Source: Tritrichomonas musculus (lineage: Eukaryota; Parabasalia; Tritrichomonadida; Tritrichomonadidae). From it: DNA of 64,000 nucleotides. Position 1 is the stretch's first letter. The number at the start of each line of letters is the position of its first letter. Where the stretch lies: NCBI GenBank assembly GCA_039105265.1, contig JAPFFF010000007.1, positions 186,001 to 250,000 of the forward strand. The letters are read 5' to 3'. Below are positions 12,501 through 23,148 of this stretch, piece after piece. The notes beneath the pieces are model-generated. The model had not been told where the DNA came from. It was given only the letters and a program-made list of their open reading frames with translations, and did not search any database. The position numbers and the translations under genes were made by a program.

Positions 12501-12716
12501 AATTCTAGGTGCAGTTCGTCCTTCATTATTAATATAAACTGATTCATTTAAATAAACTTGTAATACTGATCTATTACCTCTTGTATTTACACGTCCTTCA
12601 TAAATAAATAAATTAGTATGTAATCTTCTATTTAATGTATTAATCATATTAACAACTTCGTCGTTTGTAATATATCCGTTTTCTGTAGATAAATCGTTTA
12701 ATACTAATTGTGTCAT
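9560..12716 (-). pseudogene. Polinton A protein-primed DNA polymerase B region
   Basis: About 3.2 kb, the length expected for a pPolB gene. Recognisable blocks in gene order are an N-terminal segment starting MTQLVLNDLS; a segment ending in DDFKGVTLD; an exonuclease-like block (FGFNSSRFD, then KGVFPYEAI); an HNH-like cysteine/histidine cluster (CCYLCNEHF, then TLDRIDNELGH); and the polymerase motif A region (NSLYPSSFSS). These fit the protein-primed family B polymerase of Polintons. The region is broken in several places and is not functional as it stands. Confidence 0.75.
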
Positions 12717-12943
12717 TTTAATATTTTTGGTGTAAATAAAAAGAAAAAAACATTTTGCAAAAAATAAATAAAAATAGTAATTATTTTGGACTTTTGTTTT
12801 CATTTTTTTTTTATTTTTATATCTCATTTTACAAAATCACTTTTTCAAAATAAATCATTTTTTTACTAATATGAGATTTCAAGTATCAAAACATTAAAAA
12901 AACGCAATTATAGCATAATTGATGAGTTTTATCGTGATTGTTT

Positions 12944-13098
12944 GTTTGTGTAGATACAGCAGTGAAAGAATTCAAAATCCCCACTAATTTTGAACCCACT
13001 TCTGATGAATTTTGTACTATTGCTATAAAATACATGATAATCATTGGGGCTAGAAGTGAAAATTATTTGGTACTAATCCTGAACATATATATAGTACA
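12944..13098. repeat. Right terminal inverted repeat of Polinton A
   Basis: The reverse complement matches the left terminal repeat over about 155 bases. The outermost base and the fifth base differ between the two ends. TACCAC follows at 13099-13104. Confidence 0.85.
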
Positions 13099-13104
13099 TA
13101 CCAC

Positions 13105-13763
13105 CACACTCAAGCGATCAGGTTCTGCCATTAGATTTATTTGGATTTAACATACAGAAGAATAGAACTCAGAAATTCATTGTTGAAAAACACTATACTT
13201 GGCAAACAAATCAAATTCTTGCAATACTTGATGGATTATATACAATAAGATCACCACATGCAATACGAATTGCATGGGAAATGTCGGGAATATTTAGAGA
13301 AAGAAACACTTAACAAGAATCACCTGAAACTACATTTATTCAATATCATATTATAGACATGAAAGCAAACACTCATATAAGAGCATTGCAAGAAAGAGAA
13401 GACAGACTCGTTGGCACATTAAACAGAAGAAGAAAGTACAAAGTATTGGATCCAACAGATAGATTTAAGAAAAGAAAAGAATTGAAACTCAAAAGGCCAG
13501 AAGATGTTTACATTCCTAAAGTATCTAGAGAAGAAGCAGCCGAAATTAAGACAAAATTAAAGCTGAATGTATTTGTTCCAATTACAAACAATGATGATTG
13601 TCATCAGATAACAGAGTATTTCAAAGTTACTCCTAAAAACATAAAAAAAAAAAAAAAGAAGAAAGCTTCCAAAACAAGAGACACAGCAAACGCAGATTCT
13701 CAAACTAAGAAAAGAAGAAACAGAGTTGCAAAACTTGTGTTGCCAAGTCATTCAGATTTTTGA
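13105..13763 (+). pseudogene. DDE_1 (pogo-like) transposase gene, right part
   Basis: Continues the gene split at 4610. It carries PPHSSDQVLPLDLFGF, the third catalytic aspartate region of pogo/DDE_1 transposases (compare the canonical QPLD), then QKNRTQKFIVEK and SPHAIRIAWEMSGI. An in-frame TAA at 13311-13313 follows, after which the frame stays open to 13763. The last 134 codons are very basic (KKKKKKKASK), typical of the C-terminal tail of these transposases. A poly-A run near 13646 encodes the lysines. Confidence 0.75.
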
Positions 13764-15359
13764 ACAATGCTCTAATACTATCTCAACGAATAATTATCTT
13801 TCTACTCTAACTTTTTTATGATTATCTCTTTCTTTTCTATTTTTCTTTTTTCTTTTTCTTTTTAATTTTTTTAATTTTAAAAGAATATTTTTTATTATTT
13901 TTTGGAACCACCATATAGAGTTTAATTAATAAACAATGCCTTTAATATCAATACTTCTTTTTCCTATTCTTTTTTTCTATTCTTTTTTTTCTTTCAAATC
14001 ATATTTTAAATGTTATCAAAAAGTGGGGAAAAATTAATTCAACTTAATTTTTATTATTTTTTAATGCTTTTTTTTTATTTACTGATTTAGCATTAATATC
14101 ATATATTATTTAAGAATAATCAATTAATTTTTAAGAATCTAATCAGAATACTGTCAAAATACTTCGTAACCACTAAATTCTGACAGTAACCACTTTTGGA
14201 TAGGACTGTAAGTATTTTAATGGCTACCAAAATAAAATGTTATATGCTATTTTCGATATATATAAGATACATATTTCAGATGATATCATTGATTTGGTGG
14301 AAATGAATAATGTTACATTATATTTATTCCTAGAGAATATACTGATCATTTTCTACCTTTAAGATATGAGCATTTTTGGTTTCCTTAAATCAATTGCTAG
14401 GAAATTATTTATGACAAATGATTGAAAACTTAATTACAGCAAAGTTTGATGATATTTTTGAGCACCAATTTTTTATTTTAATTCATCAATAAATGAAAAA
14501 AATGTTATACACCTAGGAGAAAGATTTAGCTCCAAAACAATTGCTTTCAAAGCTGATTAAATTAGCTCGTTACAAACATAAATTTTTGAACTTATTTGTT
14601 CTTCGTTAAGTTATGAGTCACTTTAGTATTAATCGTTTGATTTATAGTAATTGTTGAATATCTCTTTGTGAATAAAGAAAAATGAGTTTAATCAAGCCTT
14701 TGAAAATTAATTCTTGGATGAGGAGGTAATTCAATATTTTTACGTTGTCAATTTCTTTAAAGCACCAAATACTTTTTGCTGAAAATGATATGAATTTTCT
14801 CCTATTATACTCCTCATATATATTTACAAATGGTTTCATGAGTTTTCCCACCATCTGAAGGACATTATTATCACTATCTGAATGCCTTTTTTACTTTGGT
14901 TTCTTATCTATCCATATTAACAAATATTGTCCATCTGCTACCGGTTCACCTTCCATAGTGTAATCATCGATTTGAAACATGTTTTAAACATAATGATATC
15001 TAAAATATTGCCAATAAAATCCGTTGATGTTCTCTGTAAAAAAAAAAATCATGATCTTTCCAATCAATTGGTGGATTTTACATTTCAGTAATTTTGGTTT
15101 CAAATGCTGCTATAATAAACTCGAATTTTCTGTCTCTAATATCTCAATTCTGCCTTTGCGCAAATCTTAAGCATCATTTATCTCATCTACAGTAGGATAA
15201 GTATTCATTTTTTTTAATTTTTATTTTTATTTTTTTTTTTTGTTAAAGTTTCTTGGTTTGTATGTAGGTTTTCTGCATTTTAGTCAATCTTTTTATTAAG
15301 TGTATAAAGGTCACACTTAAATGCTAAATCATTTACTGTAATTTTCCTATTTCTTATTG
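13764..15359. other. AT-rich stretch with decayed coding fragments
   Basis: No intact gene. A minus-strand trace at 14640-15190 keeps protein-like pieces (MNTYPTVDEIND, then EGEPVADGQYLLIWIDKK, then VGKLMKPFVNIYEEYNRR) in changing frames. It may belong to the same old element as the polymerase relic just downstream, but I cannot name it. Confidence 0.35.
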
Positions 15360-15700
15360 TTATTAGGTAAAAGAAATATCGATTACTTTGAATGTGCTAT
15401 CAAGTAAATGGCAAACAGCATATTTGTAAACGGTGGAAAAACAATGATAGCAGCAAATTAAAAGCTATATAAAAAGGAAAGGATACAAATGATTGATGCT
15501 GTTAGCCTTTATCCTTCTTCTATGTACGTAATGTTTGGTAATGTTAAAGAAAAACCATAAACTTTGCTTTATAATACTAATCATGATCAATTGTTGGAAT
15601 TTAACCTTTTTTACATTAAGATCAATTGATCTATGAGATCACAGAAATCAAATGTAAATCAAAGGCAAAACATATATTTTATTAAGTGACTCTTGAGCTT
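15360..15700 (+). pseudogene. Isolated Polinton polymerase relic
   Basis: A short plus-strand stretch contains MIDAVSLYPSSMYVMFGN, the motif A region (D-x-x-SLYPS) of protein-primed family B DNA polymerases. KKERIQ precedes it and polymerase-like residues follow. It is strongly decayed, with several breaks in 340 bp and no terminal repeats nearby, so it is older than Polinton A and derives from a different copy on the opposite strand. Confidence 0.6.
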
Positions 15701-16187
15701 TTTAACTGAAATATGATTTTAAAACCTTGCTGATAAGAATTTGTTTTAGCTTTTCGTTAAAAGATAACATCAAAATAGAGGTCTAATGATCATACAATCA
15801 TTCATATCAAATTTTTAAAATTAAAAAAAGAAATTTGTAAATTTATGAAGTTTTTTTTTCTTTTTAAATCATATGCCAAAAAGATATTGCTACACAAATT
15901 TTGATATTACATATTCTGATCCTATATGGCCATTTTATTGAAAAAATAGAATTAAAAAAAGTAATTCTAATTTTCATCAATTTCTTAAAACAAATAAGAA
16001 AAATAATATTAAAAATCATATTTACAATACAAATAAATGTACTATTTATTATATATACCATTTATATTTGATTAAAATTATTCTTTGCTTATTTAAAAAA
16101 AAAAAATTGCTTATTAAAAAAAACATCATTCTTAAGAAAAAGTTGATTTGTAAAATTTTGTGATAAGAATAGTAATAGAGCTACTCA
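15701..16187. other. Intergenic, upstream of the MED14-like gene
   Basis: Very AT-rich, with no gene. The sequence just before the start is ctactcaATG, reached through A-rich DNA. No clear TATA-like or initiator element can be assigned with confidence. Confidence 0.4.
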
Positions 16188-19100
16188 ATGAACGGTCCAG
16201 ACCTCTTGTTTAGCAAGAGGGAAAATGGAAAAATTCTAATTCAAGAGGTCTTTCATGCAGCGTTAAGAAAATGTGAAAAACAATTATTACTTATAAATAA
16301 TATCGAATCACCATTTATTCAAAAGCGCACACTTATCAGTTCAATGTACTCTTCAAAATTATTACTTGGACGATTTCTTTCGCTCTACAGGTGTTACAGA
16401 AGATCAAAAAGTCACATTTCAACTGATGTATCAAAAATTGACATTGAAAACATTCTTCAACAGACAAACACGAGTATGTATAACATTTATAGAACATTGA
16501 AAAAAGGTTTTTCCTCAAGCGATTCCAAAATGTCAAGGAATTTTAAATTTATAGATTTTCAAGAGCCAAGATATTATGAATCTCAATTTGTTACTCTTCT
16601 CCGGCAAGAATTTCCATCAAATATAGAAAATGTTGAAATTCATGGTAAGAAATGGATATTCTTTAACAAAAACAATTATTACAACTTTACGATTTCTTTT
16701 TCTGGCTCGAAAAAATTATATCTATCTGATCTTTTCATAAAATGGCCTAATATTAATAGCATGGTTCAAGAAAAAATATTTAAGAACTTAATCGCTCAAT
16801 GCCAAATAATATTAAATAATTCTGATAATTTTTTAGTTGAATTAAATGGATGTATTCAATCTACTTATTTTTATGGTGAACTTTTACGAATTTGTCAGAT
16901 TATTCGCAAAAAGGAATCAGTTTTTGGGTATCAAACTTTAGCAAATAATGGGACAATTCTGGTTTACTATCCTAACACTTTTTCTCCCGGAAATGTTTTT
17001 AAATTGGTATCCGTCGACGCACGAGGTGTATTTTTACAATCCTGCAGCCCAATTTGCTCATCACTTTCTGATTGTGATGAATCAGATGCAAAGTTTTTAC
17101 TTTATAATATGGATGGCCTTGATGAAGCAAAAGTTTTAAATATATTAACAGAAATCCACAATTTAATCCACTTTTCAAAAATCAAATCAATTTTAAAACG
17201 ATTTCGGAACTTTTTTTCTTCATCAAATATTGCTTTTCTTAAGTTAACAGATAGTATGCAAGCTATTGAATGCTCTATTTTTAAAGTACTTGTATTCAAA
17301 ATTGGCATTGACTTTATTACAGGCGATCCCATTGTATTTTTTAATTTATTCCCTAACATGAATTCATTATTAATCAAATCCATGATTTGTCATGAGTCAA
17401 ATTGTAATCAACATTTACGCGCTTTTTGTGCTTTTTTCTTTTTGCAACGCTTTTTAAATTATCCTCTTGGTGTTCATCTCAATGCGATTTCAGATGCAGG
17501 CTCTTTATCAATACCCTCTGGCAAGTTTGCTACATTCACATTTTCAAAATACTGCAATATTGCTTATGATGATACTGGATTAATTCCAATTCTTCGATCT
17601 TTTGCAGATGGCCAAGATTTACAATCAGAAAAAATCTTGTATTTTAATAGTATATCACCAAGGAATTTAGATATTAAATCTCTTGATGCATTTTTCCCAT
17701 CCGTATTTTATGATCTAATTAATAAAGTGATTATGCGTGACTTGATAAATGAACTCCAACGATCTGGGATTGATGTCAAATATATTGAAAAAAAAATCTT
17801 GTTTTCAATGGAACCTTTTGGACTCATCAAATTCAAAATCAAATCAAGCTATTGGAAACTTCATTTTATGTATTCAGAAGTTTCCAACGCACCAGATGAT
17901 TTTGGTATCAAAATTATTGGACGTTTTATTTCATGTCGTTTTGTTCACTGGCTTCTTTTTTTCATAAAAAAAGTTACTACTTTTATGCAAGCGCTTAAAC
18001 AAGTTAAAACATCATTAGGAACTAGTAATGTTGTTAGAAAAGTTGTACCATATAATTCATTATATTTCAAAATTGAATTTAATTCCATTACCTGCCTTCC
18101 AATTAGCTTTAAAATCATTGGAATTGATCTTGATCATACAGATAAAACTAATTGCGAAGTATATAAAATATCTAATCCTTGGGCAAATCTTCAAATTAAT
18201 TGTTCTGCATATCAATCTTTGCTTCTAAAAGGATATATTAATTCACTCCTCCAGACATCTGAAGCTTCTTATCGATTTGGCCCATTTTTAGCAGGTTTTA
18301 TGCTTCCCTTTCAAAAAGTTCAACAAGTCTTTTTATCAGAACCAGATACTCAATGGATAGCAACATCAGTACAAGAAGGTTTTTCATTTTTCCTTATATA
18401 CAAGCGTACATGCACACTCCTTACCATTATTAGATCGTCACAGACGTTGCAAATCATTCTACCCAATTTTAGTAATTCTGCCATTCTACAGTTTGCAATT
18501 CCATTCACCAAATTTGAGCGATGTAAACCAAAGATCAACTCTGCAATTCATGTAAATATTTCACAATTAGAATTATTTAAAGAATCAATTGAAGAATTCT
18601 TTGCTGAGCGAGAAACAATTGAATCACTTCAATTTCAACAGCCTGATTATATAACAAAAATGCCATGCCCTCAAATTGTTTACAATGGCCCACCATATTG
18701 CCCTACTGTTCGTTGCGTTTTAGATGAAAATGGAATCCATATCTCTTCATCTGATAGTTCGCCAAAATATTTGAAAAACATTTTAAACATACCAATTGAA
18801 GGAAGAAAATATAAAAGACAATTCATCAAATTTGTTTTCAGTACATTAAAGCTTTTCCAAAAAGGAAATGACTTTTTGAAAACATTGAATGATATAAATG
18901 AAATGCGCGGACATCCTTTAAATTGGCAACAATCTGTAGAAAACGATGGATTAAATGTTAATATGCGTGATAAATCAATTTCAATGATTTTGACTACAAA
19001 TGTTGGCCGTTTTTTCTTGGTTGTTTATCCTGATAGCGATAGTAATACTATTACTCTTTCATCTGATCAAGGTTTCCAAATTGAAAAGGTCAGCACAATG

Positions 19101-19190
19101 AATAACCTGAAAAGCTGGTTCAAGAAAATTGTAAGTGATGATTCTAGTTTACCAGCTGATGATAATGATGATCCTTCTTTTTTTTTATAA
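16188..19190 (+). CDS. Probable Mediator subunit 14 (MED14/Rgr1-like)
   Basis: 1,000 residues, single exon, ATG at 16188. The N-terminal 230 residues follow the MED14 plan. A first helix LIQEVFHAALRKCEKQLLL is followed by a helix pair ending KLLLGRFLSLYRCYRR, a third helix region, then a beta-rich part with YNFTISFSGSKKLYLSDLFIKW. The rest alternates beta strands and helices with no known enzyme motif, as in the MED14 RM1/RM2 modules. MED14 is the scaffold that joins Mediator head, middle and tail and touches RNA polymerase II in the nucleus. It is convergent with the CLASP gene downstream. The call rests on N-terminal resemblance and overall length; a diverged trichomonad-specific protein cannot be excluded. 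Confidence 0.6.
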   Translation: MNGPDLLFSKRENGKILIQEVFHAALRKCEKQLLLINNIESPFIQKRTLISSMYSSKLLLGRFLSLYRCYRRSKSHISTDVSKIDIENILQQTNTSMYNIYRTLKKGFSSSDSKMSRNFKFIDFQEPRYYESQFVTLLRQEFPSNIENVEIHGKKWIFFNKNNYYNFTISFSGSKKLYLSDLFIKWPNINSMVQEKIFKNLIAQCQIILNNSDNFLVELNGCIQSTYFYGELLRICQIIRKKESVFGYQTLANNGTILVYYPNTFSPGNVFKLVSVDARGVFLQSCSPICSSLSDCDESDAKFLLYNMDGLDEAKVLNILTEIHNLIHFSKIKSILKRFRNFFSSSNIAFLKLTDSMQAIECSIFKVLVFKIGIDFITGDPIVFFNLFPNMNSLLIKSMICHESNCNQHLRAFCAFFFLQRFLNYPLGVHLNAISDAGSLSIPSGKFATFTFSKYCNIAYDDTGLIPILRSFADGQDLQSEKILYFNSISPRNLDIKSLDAFFPSVFYDLINKVIMRDLINELQRSGIDVKYIEKKILFSMEPFGLIKFKIKSSYWKLHFMYSEVSNAPDDFGIKIIGRFISCRFVHWLLFFIKKVTTFMQALKQVKTSLGTSNVVRKVVPYNSLYFKIEFNSITCLPISFKIIGIDLDHTDKTNCEVYKISNPWANLQINCSAYQSLLLKGYINSLLQTSEASYRFGPFLAGFMLPFQKVQQVFLSEPDTQWIATSVQEGFSFFLIYKRTCTLLTIIRSSQTLQIILPNFSNSAILQFAIPFTKFERCKPKINSAIHVNISQLELFKESIEEFFAERETIESLQFQQPDYITKMPCPQIVYNGPPYCPTVRCVLDENGIHISSSDSSPKYLKNILNIPIEGRKYKRQFIKFVFSTLKLFQKGNDFLKTLNDINEMRGHPLNWQQSVENDGLNVNMRDKSISMILTTNVGRFFLVVYPDSDSNTITLSSDQGFQIEKVSTMNNLKSWFKKIVSDDSSLPADDNDDPSFFL

Positions 19191-19462
19191 CTAATGATAT
19201 ACTTTTATCATTGATTATTTTATATAAAATAAATGTTTTATTTAACTTCGTGCTTATCATCATTGTTATTATTGTTAAAAAAAATATTGACAGTTTTTTT
19301 ATACATTTTTTGATGCCTTTTACATCAAAATTTCTTTTTTTCAATACAAAAAGTTTATTCTCCAACTACCAAACAAGAAAACAAAAAAAATAGAAAACAA
19401 TATAACATTATTAATTTTCGTAAATTCAAACATATTTATTTATAACAAAAGATATAAAATAT
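19191..19462. other. Convergent 3' intergenic spacer
   Basis: 272 bp between two stop codons facing each other, AT-rich. It must serve as the 3' end of both transcripts. No hairpin terminator is seen. Confidence 0.5.
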
Positions 19463-21676
19463 CTATTTTCCGGTTCTTCTTGTTAAGAAAATTTTAATTA
19501 ATTTAATCTGAGGTTTTTCAAGTTGGTTAATATATTGATTCATTTCGCTTCCCATTACAACACACAGCTCAACGTAACAAAGAACAGTTGATTTTCTGAT
19601 CTGAGGCTCTTTATTTTTCAAAGTTTCAACGAGTGTTGGTATTAAAAGCGGAATCAAAGGTTTCAATGCATTTTTTGAAATGGTTGAAATGATTTTTGTT
19701 TGGTAGTCAATAGAATTCTTCGCAATAACCGGATTATCACTTTTATTACATGGCTGAAGAGCTCTTAATAAAACATCTAATTCAACTCCATGTAAAATCA
19801 TTGTTAATGAAATTTCCGCAATTTTTGAGTAAGTTCCTCTAGCATTATAAATTATTCCAGGAAACATTTTTTCAAATCCTTCAAATCCTCTATAATGAAG
19901 AGCTTTTTCGGCGATTATTAAAGCTGTATTAACTTCACTTTTGGATTCTAATAAGGCTTGATTAAGTTCTGTATAAATTCGAGTTCGCGCTAAATTCCAT
20001 TCTCTGCCTTCTTCTGCTGTTTGAATGACATGTTGGATTTCGGCGAGAGATTCTTTTGCATCTTTTGATGAATATTGTGGAACATCGATTGCTGCTTGTT
20101 GAAGCTCAATAGTTGGAAAATAAGGTTTGATTAAAGCTTGAAATACCATTATTTCTGATTGGCTTAACGTATCAACAAATGCATTGAATGCATCTTCATT
20201 TTCGACAAATACTCGCCCAATAATTTGTGCTGCAATTTGTTGCGTTTTTTTGTTTTCATCAAATGATGAACATTTAGACGCATTTGAAAGTAAGCAAAAG
20301 CAAATATTCTGATCTTCATAATCAACATTTGATTGTTCAGCCAGATTGGAAATAAAATGAAGAAGAGATAAAGATGGATCTGAATTAATTAAAATTCTAA
20401 GAATATCATTAACATTAAAATGTTGAGGAAGTTCTTGCAATATGATTTCAGCGTTTGAGATTGCTCGTGGACAACCATTAACTGACTGATTTAAGAGGAT
20501 GTTTATAACAAGTGGCAAATTGGGTTCAAAAAAAGCTGGAAATAATTGAATCAAATCATGTAAAACAGCTAGTGAGCTAACTGAAATAGCGGGAAGTTGG
20601 TTAGAACAACATTTGAGAATATTTAGCGAAACATCTTTCATATGAGGAAATAGTTCACGGGAATTTCCATCATCTATATATTCTTTAATTATACTGATAA
20701 ATACTCTTTCCTGGCCTTCAATTAGAGTAAAAGGATCTTCTTTCTCTATAGTTTTAGACTTTGGCGAACGAATTGGATCTGTTTCTTTTTTGATTGATTT
20801 AAATGATTTTGGTTTTCTTGCAGATGATGAAGTTGATGGTGCTGAAGGAGCGCGACGTTTGGGAGGATCAACACGAGGTTCTCGAATTACAGTATCGGCT
20901 TCTTCAGATATGGCTTTTCGTGTTCTTTGATCAAGCTTTGATAAAAATTCTTTTGACTTCTGGGGAGATATTAGTTGAAGAGCTTTAGCACTTTTTCTCG
21001 CAAAAGACCTAACATTTGGCGATGCATCGCATAATAATTTTTGCAAAGATGCTAAAAGTCGAGGCCAGTTAGTCCCAATTGCTTCAACAGGCCAATGAGA
21101 TAAAATTATTGAAAGAGATTCAGCTGCAACTGCTTTTTGATTTGCACCACGGGATGCACAAAGATCAAGAACAGAAGCTAAAATTCTCCGAGAAGGACAA
21201 TATTTGGATATATTTAAAATAGCATATTTACAACTGTTAGAAATAATTTGCGTTCCATGCGAAAGTTGGGGCGCTAATGGTGTAATAAAATCGCCGCAAA
21301 TTTCAAACTGTGATCCAAGCTCTCTTGCTAATTGAGATATAAATAAACAACTTGCTTTAACTAATGCACTTCGCATATTTGTTGCAGCAGAAGCGAGCCC
21401 ATCATGCAATCTTGATAAATTTCGCACAAAGCAATCATATTCTAGAGCTCCGCCATTAACAAGAGCCATTCCATGACGCATTCCACTGACTTGCTCATCC
21501 CATTCGTTATTGCTGTTTATTTTTTGGCACAATCCTTCTATTTCGTTCATTGCCTCATTTGAAGAAGATATTTCAATACCTTGAACATCAGAACCAGCTT
21601 TTGAAAAAAGATTTTCGATTTGCGATGATGAATCTGACTGTGGCGTAGAACGTGGCGTTGCAAATGATTTACGCAT
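19463..21676 (-). CDS. CLASP/MAST/Orbit-family microtubule-associated protein
   Basis: 737 residues. After a serine-rich head, residues about 55-260 form a CLASP_N TOG domain. It begins near WDEQVSGM and contains the HEAT-helix phrases FVRNLSRLHDGLASAATNMR, LVKASCLFISQLARELGSQF and ASPNVRSFARKSAKALQL. A basic Ser/Pro-rich linker (about 265-310, RRAPSAPSTSSSARKPKS) is the usual microtubule-lattice contact. Further HEAT repeats follow, ending with a C-terminal TOG-like block (LIPLLIPTLVETLKNKEPQIRKSTVLC). CLASPs hold tubulin and prevent catastrophe at microtubule plus ends, mitotic spindles and cell cortex. At about half the length of animal CLASPs it is compact, like other protist forms. ATG at 21674-21676; divergent from the folate gene with 275 bp between. 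Confidence 0.85.
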   Translation of the reverse strand: MRKSFATPRSTPQSDSSSQIENLFSKAGSDVQGIEISSSNEAMNEIEGLCQKINSNNEWDEQVSGMRHGMALVNGGALEYDCFVRNLSRLHDGLASAATNMRSALVKASCLFISQLARELGSQFEICGDFITPLAPQLSHGTQIISNSCKYAILNISKYCPSRRILASVLDLCASRGANQKAVAAESLSIILSHWPVEAIGTNWPRLLASLQKLLCDASPNVRSFARKSAKALQLISPQKSKEFLSKLDQRTRKAISEEADTVIREPRVDPPKRRAPSAPSTSSSARKPKSFKSIKKETDPIRSPKSKTIEKEDPFTLIEGQERVFISIIKEYIDDGNSRELFPHMKDVSLNILKCCSNQLPAISVSSLAVLHDLIQLFPAFFEPNLPLVINILLNQSVNGCPRAISNAEIILQELPQHFNVNDILRILINSDPSLSLLHFISNLAEQSNVDYEDQNICFCLLSNASKCSSFDENKKTQQIAAQIIGRVFVENEDAFNAFVDTLSQSEIMVFQALIKPYFPTIELQQAAIDVPQYSSKDAKESLAEIQHVIQTAEEGREWNLARTRIYTELNQALLESKSEVNTALIIAEKALHYRGFEGFEKMFPGIIYNARGTYSKIAEISLTMILHGVELDVLLRALQPCNKSDNPVIAKNSIDYQTKIISTISKNALKPLIPLLIPTLVETLKNKEPQIRKSTVLCYVELCVVMGSEMNQYINQLEKPQIKLIKIFLTRRTGK

Positions 21677-21862
21677 GTATTAAGACGCCACAAAAACAAA
21701 GTTTCACGTATTCAATTTTTTAAATAAAATACAAACTTTTTATGAACACTCTTTGAATAGTTATGAGTTTTTTGTCATTTTAAATATCTTGTTTTCGTTG
21801 CTGCAAAATGAAGAAATTAAATCAATCTTCCATTTATCATTGGCAACAAAAAATAGAAATCC

Positions 21863-21894
<32 letters not shown>

Positions 21895-21951
21895 TGAATA
21901 TTCATTGGAAATAAAATTTTTAAACGTTCTCCATTTCAAGAACATATATGA
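21677..21951. promoter_or_regulatory. Shared divergent 5' region with a 27-A tract
   Basis: The CLASP and folylpolyglutamate synthase genes start back to back 275 bp apart, so both promoters must lie here. It contains 27 consecutive A (21863-21889), probably stiff and nucleosome-poor. No trichomonad initiator motif is evident next to either start. Confidence 0.45.
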
Positions 21952-23148
21952 ATGATAAAGAATTATAATGATCTTGTTAATTTGCTAATTAATGCCCCTT
22001 TATCAGGAACTAAGATTTCAAACAATCAAAAGCTTGCAATGATCAAAGAATATAGTGACGCTCTATTTGGCAAGAAAATAGCAATTCCAAATATTGTTGT
22101 TGCAGGAACAAAAGGAAAAGGTTCAACATGCGCTGTTGCTGATTCAGTTATTCGTACTTCTGGTCTTAGATCATGCCTTTTTACTTCTCCTCATCTTGTG
22201 ACTCCACGTGAAAGAATTAAAATCAATGGTATTCCAATATCTGAAAAAGAATATGTTGATCTTTATTCTGAGCTTCAATTAGAACTAGATAAAAATAAGC
22301 TCAAAATACCACCATTTTTTGCTATTCATACATTAATGGCAGGGCTTTTATTCAAGTACAAAAAAGTTGATGTTGGGGTAATTGAATGTGGTATCGGGGG
22401 AAGATTTGATTGGACAAAAATATTTGATCCCACTGTTGCAGCAATTACCCATCTTGAATATGATCATCTTGATACTCTTGGCTCTACTCCATATTCTATT
22501 TCTTATAATAAATTTGGAATTTATACTGATAAATCAATTAATCTCATAGTCCCACAAAAAGAGGCGTTCCAAAAATCAATCAATCAACTAATATCCCAAA
22601 CCAATCTCAATGTTAAAACAATTAATCCAGAATGGAAAGGGAAAATGGGTCTTATGGGACCATGCTGCCAAGAAAATACTGCTCTTGGTTCAGCAGCAGC
22701 AGAAGAACTCCTCAAATTCATGAAAATTAAAAATTACGACGTTTCCAAAGGTGCAGAAAAAGCAATCATTCATGGCCGTTTCCAAGTTGTTAATATAGAT
22801 GGGATACAATGGATGTTTGACGGCGCGCATACTGAAGAGAGCGTTAAATTCTGTTACAGATGGTATGATTCATTTAAGCATAACAGCGAAGATGATATTT
22901 TGTTGTGTGCAACAACAAAGAAAAGAGATGCCAACGTTCTTCTGGAGCCTTTTACTCATAGAAAATGGAAGAAGATAATTTATGTTGAATGGTATAACGA
23001 TATAAAGATGAAAGGAGCCACTCTAGTGAAAACACTTAAAGAAGGTTTGAACTATGCAAAACAAATGCATCCTAAATCTATTCTTGTAACAGGTAGCTTG
23101 CACCTAGTTGGTGATGCTCTTCATGAGCTTGGCTTTGGGCCACAATAA
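21952..23148 (+). CDS. Folylpolyglutamate synthase (FolC/FPGS family)
   Basis: 398 residues, single exon. Adds glutamate residues to folates using ATP, a Mur-ligase-type reaction that retains folates in the cell. Motifs in order: P-loop GTKGKGST (52-59), TSPHLVTPRERI, IECGIGGRFDWTKI (usual form VGLGGRLDATN), THLEYDHLDTLGST (usual form D-H with LG-x-T), the short GRFQVV, and FDGAHTEESV, the DGAHT signature. The C-terminal domain ends LVTGSLHLVGDAL, matching the usual VTGSLYLVG. Length matches bacterial and small eukaryotic forms. ATG at 21952 was chosen because the ATG at 21948 runs into a stop after six codons. The substitution of D-x-x-N by DWTK near the metal site is unusual. No folate-synthesis gene is nearby. 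Confidence 0.9.
   Translation: MIKNYNDLVNLLINAPLSGTKISNNQKLAMIKEYSDALFGKKIAIPNIVVAGTKGKGSTCAVADSVIRTSGLRSCLFTSPHLVTPRERIKINGIPISEKEYVDLYSELQLELDKNKLKIPPFFAIHTLMAGLLFKYKKVDVGVIECGIGGRFDWTKIFDPTVAAITHLEYDHLDTLGSTPYSISYNKFGIYTDKSINLIVPQKEAFQKSINQLISQTNLNVKTINPEWKGKMGLMGPCCQENTALGSAAAEELLKFMKIKNYDVSKGAEKAIIHGRFQVVNIDGIQWMFDGAHTEESVKFCYRWYDSFKHNSEDDILLCATTKKRDANVLLEPFTHRKWKKIIYVEWYNDIKMKGATLVKTLKEGLNYAKQMHPKSILVTGSLHLVGDALHELGFGPQ

Larger units (their letters stand above)
4611..13098. mobile_element. Polinton/Maverick fossil A, old and broken
   Basis: About 8.5 kb, including a later 1.3-kb mariner, so the element proper is about 7.2 kb, shorter than the 15-20 kb usual for the family. It has terminal inverted repeats of about 155 bp and a 6-bp target duplication. 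Parts seen are a protein-primed DNA polymerase B region (minus, 9560-12716), a packaging-ATPase-like region (minus, 6562-7379) and several small unassigned genes. I saw no integrase or major capsid gene. The coding parts are broken in roughly ten or more places. The two terminal repeats differ at about 11 of 155 sites, so the insertion is old. Its composition is as AT-rich as the surroundings. Confidence 0.85.
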
